From: Cryomorphaceae bacterium
GTDB taxonomy: Bacteria; Bacteroidota; Bacteroidia; Flavobacteriales; Schleiferiaceae
Reading direction: 5' to 3'
DNA length: 5,101 nt
NCBI GenBank assembly: GCA_002685435.1
Contig: NYXD01000076.1
Span: 8,328-13,428, forward strand
Both the position numbers and the translations under genes were made by a program. The notes under the pieces are model-generated. The model saw nothing but the letters and a program-made list of their open reading frames with translations, had not been told where the DNA came from and did not search any database. Each line of letters opens with the position of its first letter. The stretch's first letter is position 1. This document shows, piece by piece, positions 1 to 4,898 of the stretch.

Positions 1-708
1 GACATAAAAAAAATTGTTCCCTTTTACATTAAAGTTAAGCTTCAGTTACTCAAAAGATCAGTGCGGGATGTTGTTAAAGGCTATTATTTCAATTATGCGA
101 AAAGAAGGTATTCCACAAATGATTTCTCAAATTCAATCGCGTTAAAACAGGAATTAAAGCCAAATAAGGCGAAAAACAAAAATCTCCTAAGGGCCATAAA
201 GAGAATAGAGCAGATTCAGATAAACCCCAATGAGATACTCTCTTTTTGGCGAATTGTAGGCAACCCATCAAAAAAGAATGGATTTACAGAGAGTCGTTCT
301 TTAGTAAATGGCAAAATTGAAAATACCATTGGAGGCGGGTTGTGTCAACTATCGGGTCTTATGTACTATATAAGTTTAATTGCCCAGCTCGAAATTCTAG
401 AAAGACACAATCACTCTATTGATATTTATAACGAAGAAACTCGATTTACGCCTTTAGGTTCTGATGCAACTGTAGCCTATGGCTATAAAGATTTAAAAAT
501 TAGAAATAACCTGAATTGCCCCATAAAATTCAACTTTTCTATTGAAGACGATACTATCAAGGTAATGATATTGCACTCTAGTGTAATTAGGCACAACGTT
601 GTTGAATTTAAAGAAGTTATTTCTGACGATAATGTGATTGAGGTCATTACAATAATTAATAACCAAGTATATAATAATTCAACTTATAAAAAGTATCCGG
701 TCGTTTAG
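1..708 (+). CDS. VanW family protein, 5'-partial
   Basis: The reading frame is open from base 1, so the gene is cut by the window edge. A GTG at 61 exists, but the 20 codons before it (DIKKIVPFYIKVKLQLLKRS) read like the basic N-terminus usual in this family, so I place the start outside the window. Counting from base 1, the family signature is clear: FWRIVGNP near residues 83-89, GGGLCQLSGLMY at 111-121, ILERHNHS at 132-139 and GSDATVAYGYKDLKIRNN at 153-170, followed by a beta-rich tail to residue 235. VanW was named from vancomycin-resistance clusters, but most homologues are stand-alone genes of unknown biochemical role, probably envelope-related. No van ligase, dehydrogenase or sensor gene is nearby, so a resistance role is not supported. 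The gene ends directly before a decayed intergenic repeat. Confidence 0.88.
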   Translation, partial: DIKKIVPFYIKVKLQLLKRSVRDVVKGYYFNYAKRRYSTNDFSNSIALKQELKPNKAKNKNLLRAIKRIEQIQINPNEILSFWRIVGNPSKKNGFTESRSLVNGKIENTIGGGLCQLSGLMYYISLIAQLEILERHNHSIDIYNEETRFTPLGSDATVAYGYKDLKIRNNLNCPIKFNFSIEDDTIKVMILHSSVIRHNVVEFKEVISDDNVIEVITIINNQVYNNSTYKKYPVV

Positions 709-709
709 A

Positions 710-757
710 CACCTATAAATAATACAGTTAAACATGTAGGATTTATCAGAGGTCTAA
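710..757 (+). repeat. Box I, decayed fifth copy
   Basis: This aligns with box I at 3901-3960: CACCTAT at its left end, then CAGTT, AGGA, TCAGAG and a TAA at the equivalent position, with about 13 bases missing near the middle. Most mismatches in the right half are transitions. On its own it would be weak. It is supported because it is followed, with the same spacing, by an unmistakable box II. Confidence 0.55.
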
Positions 758-848
758 AGTCAAAATGAAACAGTGAACCGCTGTTGATTCATTAGGTTTA
801 TGACAAATAAAAACTTAACCCCTATTTGGCATCTCCTATGAAGACAAT
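758..848 (+). repeat. Box II leader repeat, copy 1
   Basis: Bases GTCAAAATGAAACA, TCATTAG, CCCCTATTT and CCTATGAAGACAA occur here in the same order and nearly the same spacing as in box II at 3961-4043, where they form the leader and start codon of a lipoprotein gene. Here the ATG at 838 opens only a 16-codon frame. It contains a minimal ATG-AAA-CAG-TGA frame at 765-776. Confidence 0.8.
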
Positions 849-888
849 TAAAATGTTAATGACTTGCCTATCTTTGGCAGATGAGTAG
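838..888 (+). pseudogene. Lipoprotein signal-peptide relic
   Basis: The ATG at 838 sits at the same place in box II as the true start of the lipoprotein gene at 4035. It encodes 16 residues, MKTIKMLMTCLSLADE, then TAG. The first codons match the MKTNKTLLLSC start of the 4035 gene in both bases and residues, after which the frame is lost. I read it as the remnant of a deleted lipoprotein gene. Its last codons overlap the ATG of the next gene (881), so it could instead act as a short upstream frame coupled to that gene. Confidence 0.4.
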
Positions 889-1333
889 AATAAGATCTAA
901 TTTTTCGTTGACCTTTAGTTCTTTTTTCGGTATGCTCTCAGCATTTGCTGGATTTATCTTCGGTGGACAAGAAGATACAAACTTTGAATATTTATATGTC
1001 TACGCCGGATTAGGCGGTTTGATTGGTGGCTACCTGGTCTCCAGCTGGCTCATAATGAAGCCTAATAATTATAATTTCTCAAGATTAATAATCAGTGGTT
1101 TTACAATTGGTTTTGTAAGTCCCTATACCTGTTGGATAATTGCTTTTGGTTTTGATTCCTTGGTCAATAAAGAAACTAGATTAACGTTTATTGAAAACCC
1201 AATAATGATGCTACTATCTCCTGCTAGCATGACTTTAATGAATCTTGTCTTTTTTGGATGGCTAATAATTCCTCTTGCTATCATAACACTTTTCCTTACC
1301 ACGAAAATATTACAATCTAAAAGGCCAAGTTAA
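881..1333 (+). CDS. Four-helix membrane protein, unknown family
   Basis: This 150-residue protein is strongly hydrophobic, with likely membrane segments near residues 9-28, 39-58, 69-90 and 118-141. It is glycine-rich in the first half (AGLGGLIGG, 42-50) and has a basic N-terminus (MSRIRSN) and basic C-terminus (KILQSKRPS), which suggests that both ends face the cytoplasm. There are no charged residues inside the helices that would point to a transporter or enzyme, and I do not recognise a family. The start at 881 gives the whole first helix. It lies inside the end of a 16-codon relic frame (ATGAGTAG overlap) and has no visible ribosome binding site. The gene stands alone between two copies of the intergenic repeat. 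Confidence 0.75.
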   Translation: MSRIRSNFSLTFSSFFGMLSAFAGFIFGGQEDTNFEYLYVYAGLGGLIGGYLVSSWLIMKPNNYNFSRLIISGFTIGFVSPYTCWIIAFGFDSLVNKETRLTFIENPIMMLLSPASMTLMNLVFFGWLIIPLAIITLFLTTKILQSKRPS

Positions 1334-1351
1334 TATAGAAAGGCAGGTTCT

Positions 1352-1369
1352 CTGCTCAAGCTACAGCAG
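1352..1369 (+). other. Hairpin downstream of the 881 gene
   Basis: CTGCT at 1352-1356 and AGCAG at 1365-1369 form a 5-bp stem with an 8-base loop, just after the stop of the 881 gene. There is no following T-run, so it is not a convincing intrinsic terminator. Confidence 0.3.
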
Positions 1370-1378
1370 GTAGTGAGT

Positions 1379-1462
1379 CATAGCGATAAGACAATATCGC
1401 TTATCTATTTGAGAGGATTAGAAGTGAAGTAGTTGGATGTTGAGGGTTTTCCAGAGATGTAA
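1379..1462 (+). repeat. Box I, copy A
   Basis: From 1397 to 1462 it differs from the copy at 3895-3960 at about 12 of 66 positions by hand count. Upstream, CATAGCGATA is also shared with 3877-3886. In the shared reading frame it gives SLIYLRGLEVK, a TAG, LDVEGFPEM and TAA, so the frame is broken at codon 15 but the terminal stop is kept. A perfect 7-bp inverted repeat, AGCGATA (1382-1388) and TATCGCT (1395-1401), lies at its left end. Confidence 0.85.
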
Positions 1463-1512
1463 ATGGTCAAAATGAAACAAGAAGCTACTTTTAAAATCCT
1501 AATTTTATAAAA
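1463..1512 (+). repeat. Box II leader repeat, copy A
   Basis: GGTCAAAATGAAACAAGAAG followed by CTACTTTTAAAATCCT aligns with 3961-4000 almost without gaps. The right end of box II (CCCCTATTT and CCTATGAAG) is missing. The following gene instead starts behind an A-rich stretch. Confidence 0.75.
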
Positions 1513-1524
1513 ACAAGAGAAAAA

Positions 1525-1890
1525 ATGATTAGACAAATCCAATTCATACTCCTTTCTATTTCGTTTTTCGCAATAACAAGTTGTGCGGACAGTGGTCCAT
1601 ATGAAGATGAAAATCTAGACCCTGACCTAATCGGCGAGTGGCAAGAACAAACAACAGACGACAGAAGAGAAGTGATCACTTTTGACTCTGAAGGGCGCAG
1701 TGCATTTTTTTATTTAAATGTTGTAACTGGCGTAATAGAAGGTCAGTATCAACCAATGGAATGGTATACAATAAATAATTATTTGCATCAAATATCGCAA
1801 AGCGCAGGTGTTTTCGTAAGTGAGTATGATGTAACTGATAGCATACTAACATTAGACTCAGGTACTCCTATTGCTTTTATCAAACAATAG
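1525..1890 (+). CDS. Small lipoprotein, lipocalin-like
   Basis: This 121-residue protein has a lipoprotein signal peptide: a hydrophobic stretch at residues 6-16, then the lipobox ITSC with Cys20 as the lipid-attachment site. Acidic residues follow the cysteine (ADSGPYEDEN), which in Bacteroidota often accompanies export to the outer leaflet; that location is inference. The mature part has alternating polar and hydrophobic strands: LIGEWQ at 35-40, EVITFDSEGRS at 49-59, a GQYQPMEW turn near 73-80, and YDVTDSILTLDSGTPIAFIK at 101-120. The 'GEWQ ... ITFDSEG ... W-I-NN ... L-L' pattern is that of small lipocalin-like lipoproteins, but no ligand or partner can be named. The start follows an A-rich leader (AAAACAAGAGAAAAA). 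A terminator lies 72 bases past the stop. Confidence 0.82.
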   Translation: MIRQIQFILLSISFFAITSCADSGPYEDENLDPDLIGEWQEQTTDDRREVITFDSEGRSAFFYLNVVTGVIEGQYQPMEWYTINNYLHQISQSAGVFVSEYDVTDSILTLDSGTPIAFIKQ

Positions 1891-1962
1891 AAACCTAATA
1901 CTTCAAGATTCCTAGTGGTAATTTTTTATTGTAGCGATCATTCAAATTAATTTTTTCACAAA

Positions 1963-1988
1963 GTCTCTTCTTCGGAAGGGGCTTTTTT
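1963..1988 (+). terminator. Intrinsic terminator with UUCG loop
   Basis: GTCTCTTC (1963-1970), loop TTCG and GAAGGGGC (1975-1982) form an 8-bp stem with two G-U pairs, followed by six T at 1983-1988. It ends transcripts of the 1525 lipoprotein gene. It is almost identical to the terminator at 4544-4569, and the match continues into the bases after the T-run. Confidence 0.88.
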
Positions 1989-2009
1989 ATTTCCTTACGG
2001 CAAATAGAT

Positions 2010-2082
2010 AAAACTGTCACTCAACTATTTATGCGGATTAGAAGTGAAGTAGATAGAAGTTGAGGACTTGCCAGAGTTATAA
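2010..2082 (+). repeat. Box I, copy B
   Basis: From 2017 to 2082 it differs from the copy at 3895-3960 at about 11 of 66 positions. In the shared frame it reads SLNYLCGLEVK, TAG, IEVEDLPEL, TAA. The TAG at 2050-2052 is at the same codon as in copy A, and both also share GTG for the preceding valine. No box II follows. Confidence 0.85.
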
Positions 2083-2247
2083 ATATATCCCAGCTACGAG
2101 GCACATAATGGAAGATGAGTCAACTTGTAAGGGCTACGAGAGCAAAAGTGTCTGTGTACGAGATTATATAGTATCACGGAGGTTTTACGCAATGGTTATA
2201 TTTTCCGTATTAATTAATACACCTATTCAGAAATAATAAACTTATCT
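2083..2247 (+). other. Gene-free gap after box I copy B
   Basis: The 357-base gap 1891-2247 holds the terminator, box I and this remainder. GCTACGAG occurs twice (2092-2099 and 2133-2140). An ATG at 2108 opens a 42-codon frame to 2236 with no recognisable product and no clear leader. AATACACCTATT at 2216-2227 matches the AATACACCTATG before the gene at 3356 except that the start codon is changed. I see no promoter consensus. Confidence 0.4.
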
Positions 2248-2835
2248 ATGATTTTACGAATTGAGAACTATTCCACAGGGTTTAGAGTACTTAATGGTGA
2301 TACAGTAATTCTTAGAGCAAATCACGTTAAATGGTATCGTGATGCGATTAGTTACGAGTATGATGGTAAAAAAGGGCTTATGGAACCATTGGACCTGTTT
2401 GGCACAAAATCCAACCTTATTAAAGATGGACGTTTATGTGGTGATATCATCTGGAACTGGGGTATGCCGGATTGGAAATGGGGTATGCCGAAATGGAAAT
2501 GGAGTATGCTGAAAAACATCATCAATAGCGTTATTGTACCTCCCTGGTTTTGGGGTAGATATGTATATAATCCCAGTAATGAATCAAGTTCATACTACTT
2601 AAAAGAATCTGTGAGTTTGGCGCTGCATCCTGAGCGAAAAGAGTTTTATCAACTTATTCGCACAACGGACAAAGAAAGTATACTATCAATCACGGTGCTA
2701 GGAGGTTTTATATCAAAAGCTAAAATTCATGTAGATTATAGAGGTTCACACATAGATGAAGATTTACTTGCTTTTGCAGTGTTCGCATTTAAATCTATCC
2801 AGCGAGGCAACCGTCCGTTATACACTGGTTTCTAA
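2248..2835 (+). CDS. Unrecognised protein with Trp-rich heptads
   Basis: The protein has 195 residues and no signal peptide or convincing membrane helix. The N-terminal part (1-68) looks beta-rich, with repeated hydrophobic-polar alternation (FRVLNGDTVILRANHVKWY). Residues 69-89 are three imperfect heptads, WNWGMPD, WKWGMPK and WKWSMLK, encoded by a 21-base tandem repeat at 2452-2514. The C-terminal part runs through SVSLALHPERKEFYQLI and ends with a hydrophobic LLAFAVFAF segment (174-182) and a basic tail. The overall order, beta-strands then a terminal hydrophobic helix, is loosely like tubby/LURP-type folds, but this is only an impression. It leads a three-gene run: the next ATG is 12 bases past its stop. 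The chosen ATG follows an A/T-rich leader and gives the full beta region. Confidence 0.72.
   Translation: MILRIENYSTGFRVLNGDTVILRANHVKWYRDAISYEYDGKKGLMEPLDLFGTKSNLIKDGRLCGDIIWNWGMPDWKWGMPKWKWSMLKNIINSVIVPPWFWGRYVYNPSNESSSYYLKESVSLALHPERKEFYQLIRTTDKESILSITVLGGFISKAKIHVDYRGSHIDEDLLAFAVFAFKSIQRGNRPLYTGF
2452..2514 (+). repeat. In-frame 21-base tandem repeat, three units
   Basis: Three 21-base units within the 2248 gene encode the heptad W-x-W-G-M-P-x. Units one and two are nearly identical; the third has drifted (SML in place of GMP). Being a multiple of three, changes in copy number would keep the frame. Confidence 0.85.
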
Positions 2836-2847
2836 ACTAATACGCCT

Positions 2848-3348
2848 ATGAAACTACTTACTACAATTGCAGCAGTACTGCTATCAATCTCCGCTTTCAG
2901 TCAAGACTACATAGAATACGATAATGGAACCTTCACTCAGAATGGAGAAGAATTGTCAATGGAACAAATTGAACATCTGATAGAGCAATATCAAGCTGGG
3001 TGGCGAGCTCAAGTTAATTTTAGAAGAGGTATGAGATTTAATAAAAGGGCTACTGACGAAGGGAGGCTTTCAAGGAATTTGATGGGTACAGGAGTCGGAG
3101 TAGTTGGTCTCTTTGCAGCAGGAGGAACTTATGGCATTGGCTTTTTATGGGCCAACCCATTGTTTGGAGGAGATGGTGACCAGGAAAAAGCAACTAATTA
3201 TTACCTTGCCGGTACAGCTATAACGGCAGTAACCGTCTATTCAACTGTCAAAATTTCTTCTCTCAAATATTGGCAAAACAGAAGGGAAACCTCTTTCAAT
3301 ATCGTTGCGAATAAATTGAATAAGGCTATCAAGGCTTCTAATGAATAA
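2848..3348 (+). CDS. Secreted/membrane protein, first tandem paralogue
   Basis: This 166-residue protein starts with a typical signal peptide, MKLLTTIAAVLLSISAFSQ, with likely cleavage around residue 18. The mature part has a short beta-like stretch (YIEYDNGTFTQNGEELSMEQ, 21-40), an acidic helix, a basic patch (RRGMRFNKRATDEGRLSRN), then two hydrophobic segments near 79-101 and 118-136, and a basic helix to the end. It is a paralogue of the following gene: ITQ/FTQ plus LS-x-E-x near residue 31-40, R-x-x-M-x-FNK near 60-66, two hydrophobic segments and a helical tail are shared. No known family is recognised. It is 12 bases after the 2248 gene, so probably co-transcribed with it. An inner-membrane or periplasm-facing role is inference. 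Confidence 0.8.
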   Translation: MKLLTTIAAVLLSISAFSQDYIEYDNGTFTQNGEELSMEQIEHLIEQYQAGWRAQVNFRRGMRFNKRATDEGRLSRNLMGTGVGVVGLFAAGGTYGIGFLWANPLFGGDGDQEKATNYYLAGTAITAVTVYSTVKISSLKYWQNRRETSFNIVANKLNKAIKASNE

Positions 3349-3355
3349 TACACCT

Positions 3356-3871
3356 ATGAAACTACTAACTACCATCGCAGCAGTACTCATATCAATCTCT
3401 GCTTACAGCCAAGAAAAATTAATTTACCAAGGTGACGGAATCATCACCCAAGGTCAGGATACTCTTTCATTAGAGGAGTTTAAAGGAATGTGTCTTGAAA
3501 AAAGGATAGTTAAATATCAAAAAGTCTATCGCTCACCTTCATTCTTCCCTTTTTTCAGGCGGGAAATTGGAATGACCTTTAACAAAGCCGTCAAGAAGAG
3601 TTTTGTAGGTCAAACAAAACGAGAGACTACCAAGTATAACTTGCAGAAAATAGCTTTTGGATTACCATCCATTGGGCTTGGTGCTGGTTTGATAATCTGG
3701 AACATTGGTGATTATGCAGATGGTGAAGGAGATTGGGTGCGTCCCGCAATAGGTGTTTCACTTGAGCTAGCAGGTCTTGTGATGCTAAATGACGTTTCAG
3801 CGAGAAGCAATCACAAATACCAATCCGATGTATATTTTGAAATGTTGGTATCCCGCTACAACAATAAGTAA
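3356..3871 (+). CDS. Secreted/membrane protein, second tandem paralogue
   Basis: I place the start at 3356, not at the in-frame ATG at 3341. From 3356 the protein begins MKLLTTIAAVLISISAYSQ, matching the previous gene residue for residue, and both ATGs follow the same AATAC-x-CCT bases. The 3341 start would overlap the previous stop and add five polar residues in front of a signal peptide. The product has 171 residues: signal peptide to about 18, a beta-like stretch (KLIYQGDGIITQGQDTLSLE), a basic region with REIGMTFNKAVKKS (69-82), hydrophobic segments near 97-117 and 129-145, and a helical tail. Paralogue of the 2848 gene, clearly diverged after the signal peptide. The gap to the previous gene is 7 bases. 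Its TAA overlaps an ATG (TAATG) that opens a repeat-borne short frame. Confidence 0.82.
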   Translation: MKLLTTIAAVLISISAYSQEKLIYQGDGIITQGQDTLSLEEFKGMCLEKRIVKYQKVYRSPSFFPFFRREIGMTFNKAVKKSFVGQTKRETTKYNLQKIAFGLPSIGLGAGLIIWNIGDYADGEGDWVRPAIGVSLELAGLVMLNDVSARSNHKYQSDVYFEMLVSRYNNK

Positions 3872-3876
3872 TGGGA

Positions 3877-3960
3877 CATAGCGATATGAATGTATCCCTC
3901 ACCTATTTAAGGGGGTTAGAAGTCAAGCAGTTGGATGTTGAGGACTTGCCAGAGTTGTAA
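3877..3960 (+). repeat. Box I, copy C
   Basis: This is the reference copy. It shares CATAGCGATA with copy A at its left end and is nearly identical to copy D over 3886-3960. The left end holds a 7-bp inverted repeat with one mismatch, AGCGATA (3880-3886) against TATCCCT (3893-3899), at the same place as the perfect one in copy A. Confidence 0.9.
3886..3960 (+). CDS. Repeat-borne 24-codon ORF, copy C
   Basis: ATG at 3886 to TAA at 3958-3960 gives a 24-residue peptide containing SLTYLRGLEVKQLD and EDLPEL. The frame also extends upstream to an ATG at 3871 that overlaps the stop of the 3356 gene. Against copy D there are six differences in 75 bases: three synonymous, two conservative in frame (N/K, V/F) and one that swaps TAA for TAG. 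That pattern suggests the sequence was, or is, translated. The L-rich spacing recalls a leucine-rich-repeat end. It may equally be a relic of a longer gene's C-terminus. No ribosome binding site is visible. Confidence 0.28.
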   Translation: MNVSLTYLRGLEVKQLDVEDLPEL

Positions 3961-4034
3961 GGTCAGAATGAAACAATAAACCACTTTAGAGTCATTAGAT
4001 TTACTTCAAATTAATAACATATCCCCTATTTCCT
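3961..4034 (+). repeat. Box II leader repeat, copy C
   Basis: This is the 5' leader of the 4035 lipoprotein gene. It begins GGTCAGAATGAAACAATAAA and ends CCCCTATTTCCT before the ATG, and the match to 758-848 continues into the first codons of the gene. It carries an ATG-AAA-CAA-TAA minimal frame at 3968-3979. Confidence 0.85.
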
Positions 4035-4520
4035 ATGAAGACAAATAAAACTTTACTGCTATCCTGTATTCTTGCTTTAGCATCGTGTACAACTGACCCT
4101 TGTATAGACGTCACTTGTTATAATGACGGTGTTTGTGACGATGGAACTTGTATTTGTGCTGACTGGTATGAAGGTGGAGATTGTAGCACTGAAGAAAGAG
4201 CGAAGTATTATGGTGATTACATAGGTACAGCAACCTATTTTAATACGGATGGAGATGCAATTGATAGTTTTACTGATACAATACCTGTAGTTGCGAATGG
4301 TTCAGTTGTGAGTGGATTAGTTGCAGACGGAATTCCATTGGTTTTAAACGTTTCAGGAACAGGAGGTTTCGCAATTCCCTCAACGGAAACGACTGACCCA
4401 AGCGGGACTTCGCTCACTGTCTCAGGTGATGGCTCGTTTGACAGTAACCTCTTAACCATAAACGCTACAATGGAGTTTGCACAAGACACCCTTACCTACA
4501 CATTTACAGGAAGCAAATAA
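4035..4520 (+). CDS. Lipoprotein with EGF-like domain
   Basis: This 161-residue protein has a lipoprotein signal peptide with the lipobox LASC (Cys18). Residues 23-50 form an EGF-like module with six cysteines at 23, 28, 34, 39, 41 and 50 (C-x4-C-x5-C-x4-C-x-C-x8-C) and the usual N-D-G and G-x-x-C positions; three disulfides are expected. Residues 55-161 are a Thr/Ser/Gly-rich beta domain: YYGDYIGTATYF, then alternating strands to LTYTFTGSK. The EGF plus small beta-domain layout is common among Bacteroidota surface lipoproteins of unknown function. The start is fixed by the conserved box II leader and by giving a complete signal peptide. A terminator lies 23 bases past the stop, so it is probably a single-gene transcript. 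No ligand can be named. Confidence 0.88.
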   Translation: MKTNKTLLLSCILALASCTTDPCIDVTCYNDGVCDDGTCICADWYEGGDCSTEERAKYYGDYIGTATYFNTDGDAIDSFTDTIPVVANGSVVSGLVADGIPLVLNVSGTGGFAIPSTETTDPSGTSLTVSGDGSFDSNLLTINATMEFAQDTLTYTFTGSK

Positions 4521-4543
4521 TTACAGACTACTTTAATTACAGA

Positions 4544-4569
4544 GCCTCTTCTTCGGAAGGGGCTTTTTT
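4544..4569 (+). terminator. Intrinsic terminator with UUCG loop
   Basis: GCCTCTTC (4544-4551), loop TTCG and GAAGGGGC (4556-4563) form an 8-bp stem followed by six T. It ends the 4035 lipoprotein transcript. It differs by one base in the stem from the terminator at 1963-1988, and TTTCCTT follows the T-run region in both. Confidence 0.9.
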
Positions 4570-4588
4570 GTTTCCTTGAAGCAAGTCA

Positions 4589-4663
4589 ATGAAAGTATCC
4601 CTTACCTATTTAAGAGGATTAGAAGTCAAGCAGTTGGATTTTGAGGACTTGCCAGAGTTGTAG
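4589..4663 (+). CDS. Repeat-borne 24-codon ORF, copy D (box I)
   Basis: This is box I copy D, about 92% identical to 3886-3960. ATG at 4589 to TAG at 4661-4663 gives 24 residues with SLTYLRGLEVKQLD and EDLPEL. An in-frame TGA upstream (4577-4579) rules out a longer frame here, so in this copy the peptide cannot be the tail of the preceding gene. It lies just past the terminator of the 4035 gene and would need its own promoter, for which no consensus is visible. It could be a small protein gene or a relic. Confidence 0.28.
   Translation: MKVSLTYLRGLEVKQLDFEDLPEL
4589..4663 (+). repeat. Box I, copy D
   Basis: The repeat unit matches copy C at 69 of 75 positions. Together with copy B it forms a subtype preceded by the UUCG terminator, so the shared stretch in B and D begins at the terminator and runs about 120 bases. 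Confidence 0.9.
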
Positions 4664-4684
4664 ACCTAAAAAAAGAGGATATAC

Positions 4685-4885
4685 CTATGGTTTAGAGCTT
4701 ATTTTGTTATTCTTTGCAAATACAACTCCACCCCAAATACATAAAATTAAAAGAAATCCTAGCCAAATCATTACTAAGATAAATGGGGGTTGAATATCTA
4801 ATACATCGAGTAAGACATCTACCCCCATTGATAAACCAACTAATATTATTAGATTATTCCTAAGAGTTATAAATATTTTTTTCAT
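4685..4885 (-). CDS. Small two-helix membrane protein
   Basis: This 66-residue protein on the minus strand starts MKKIFITLRNN and has hydrophobic segments near residues 11-28 and 34-56, with a charged Asp pair region between (VDVLLDVLD) and a basic tail (AKNNKISSKP). The basic N- and C-termini and two helices fit an inner-membrane hairpin with both ends in the cytoplasm. I recognise no family. The leader is A/T-rich without a ribosome binding site. It lies between the left part (box I, to 4663) and right part (box II, from 4899) of a repeat unit that is continuous elsewhere, and reads against the repeat. It is convergent with the 4035 gene and co-directional with the tRNA. The hydrophobic pattern makes a chance frame less likely, though it is short. 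Confidence 0.6.
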   Translation of the reverse strand: MKKIFITLRNNLIILVGLSMGVDVLLDVLDIQPPFILVMIWLGFLLILCIWGGVVFAKNNKISSKP

Positions 4886-4898
4886 ATTCTCAATTTAT

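Noticed and set aside
1..708. Vancomycin resistance function for the VanW-family gene
   Set aside because: The family name comes from resistance clusters, but no other van gene is present and stand-alone VanW-like genes are widespread without any link to resistance.
869..876. TATCTTTG as a Bacteroidota -7 promoter box
   Set aside because: It fits TAnnTTTG but lies only four bases before the ATG at 881, and no TTG-type -33 element is found at the expected distance. It also falls within relic coding sequence.
2108..2236. 42-codon frame starting MEDESTCKGYESK
   Set aside because: There is no leader, no homologous feel and no repeat support. It could be a relic but cannot be told from chance.
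3341..3355. ATG at 3341 as the start of the second paralogue
   Set aside because: It overlaps the stop of the previous gene and puts five extra residues before a complete signal peptide. The ATG at 3356 matches the paralogue's start and its upstream bases.
3877..3960. Box I as an integron attC site
   Set aside because: GTTGGAT in the middle of copies A and C fits the GTTRRRY pattern, but it is not kept in copies B and D, no matching RYYYAAC partner is found at the other end, the repeat is not palindromic overall, and no integron integrase is present.
4235..4489. 84-codon frame on the minus strand inside the EGF-like lipoprotein gene
   Set aside because: It is the mirror of a well-supported gene, with Ser/Pro/Val-rich shadow composition and no own features. 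The same holds for the minus-strand frames at 89-271, 1491-1679 and 3627-3902.
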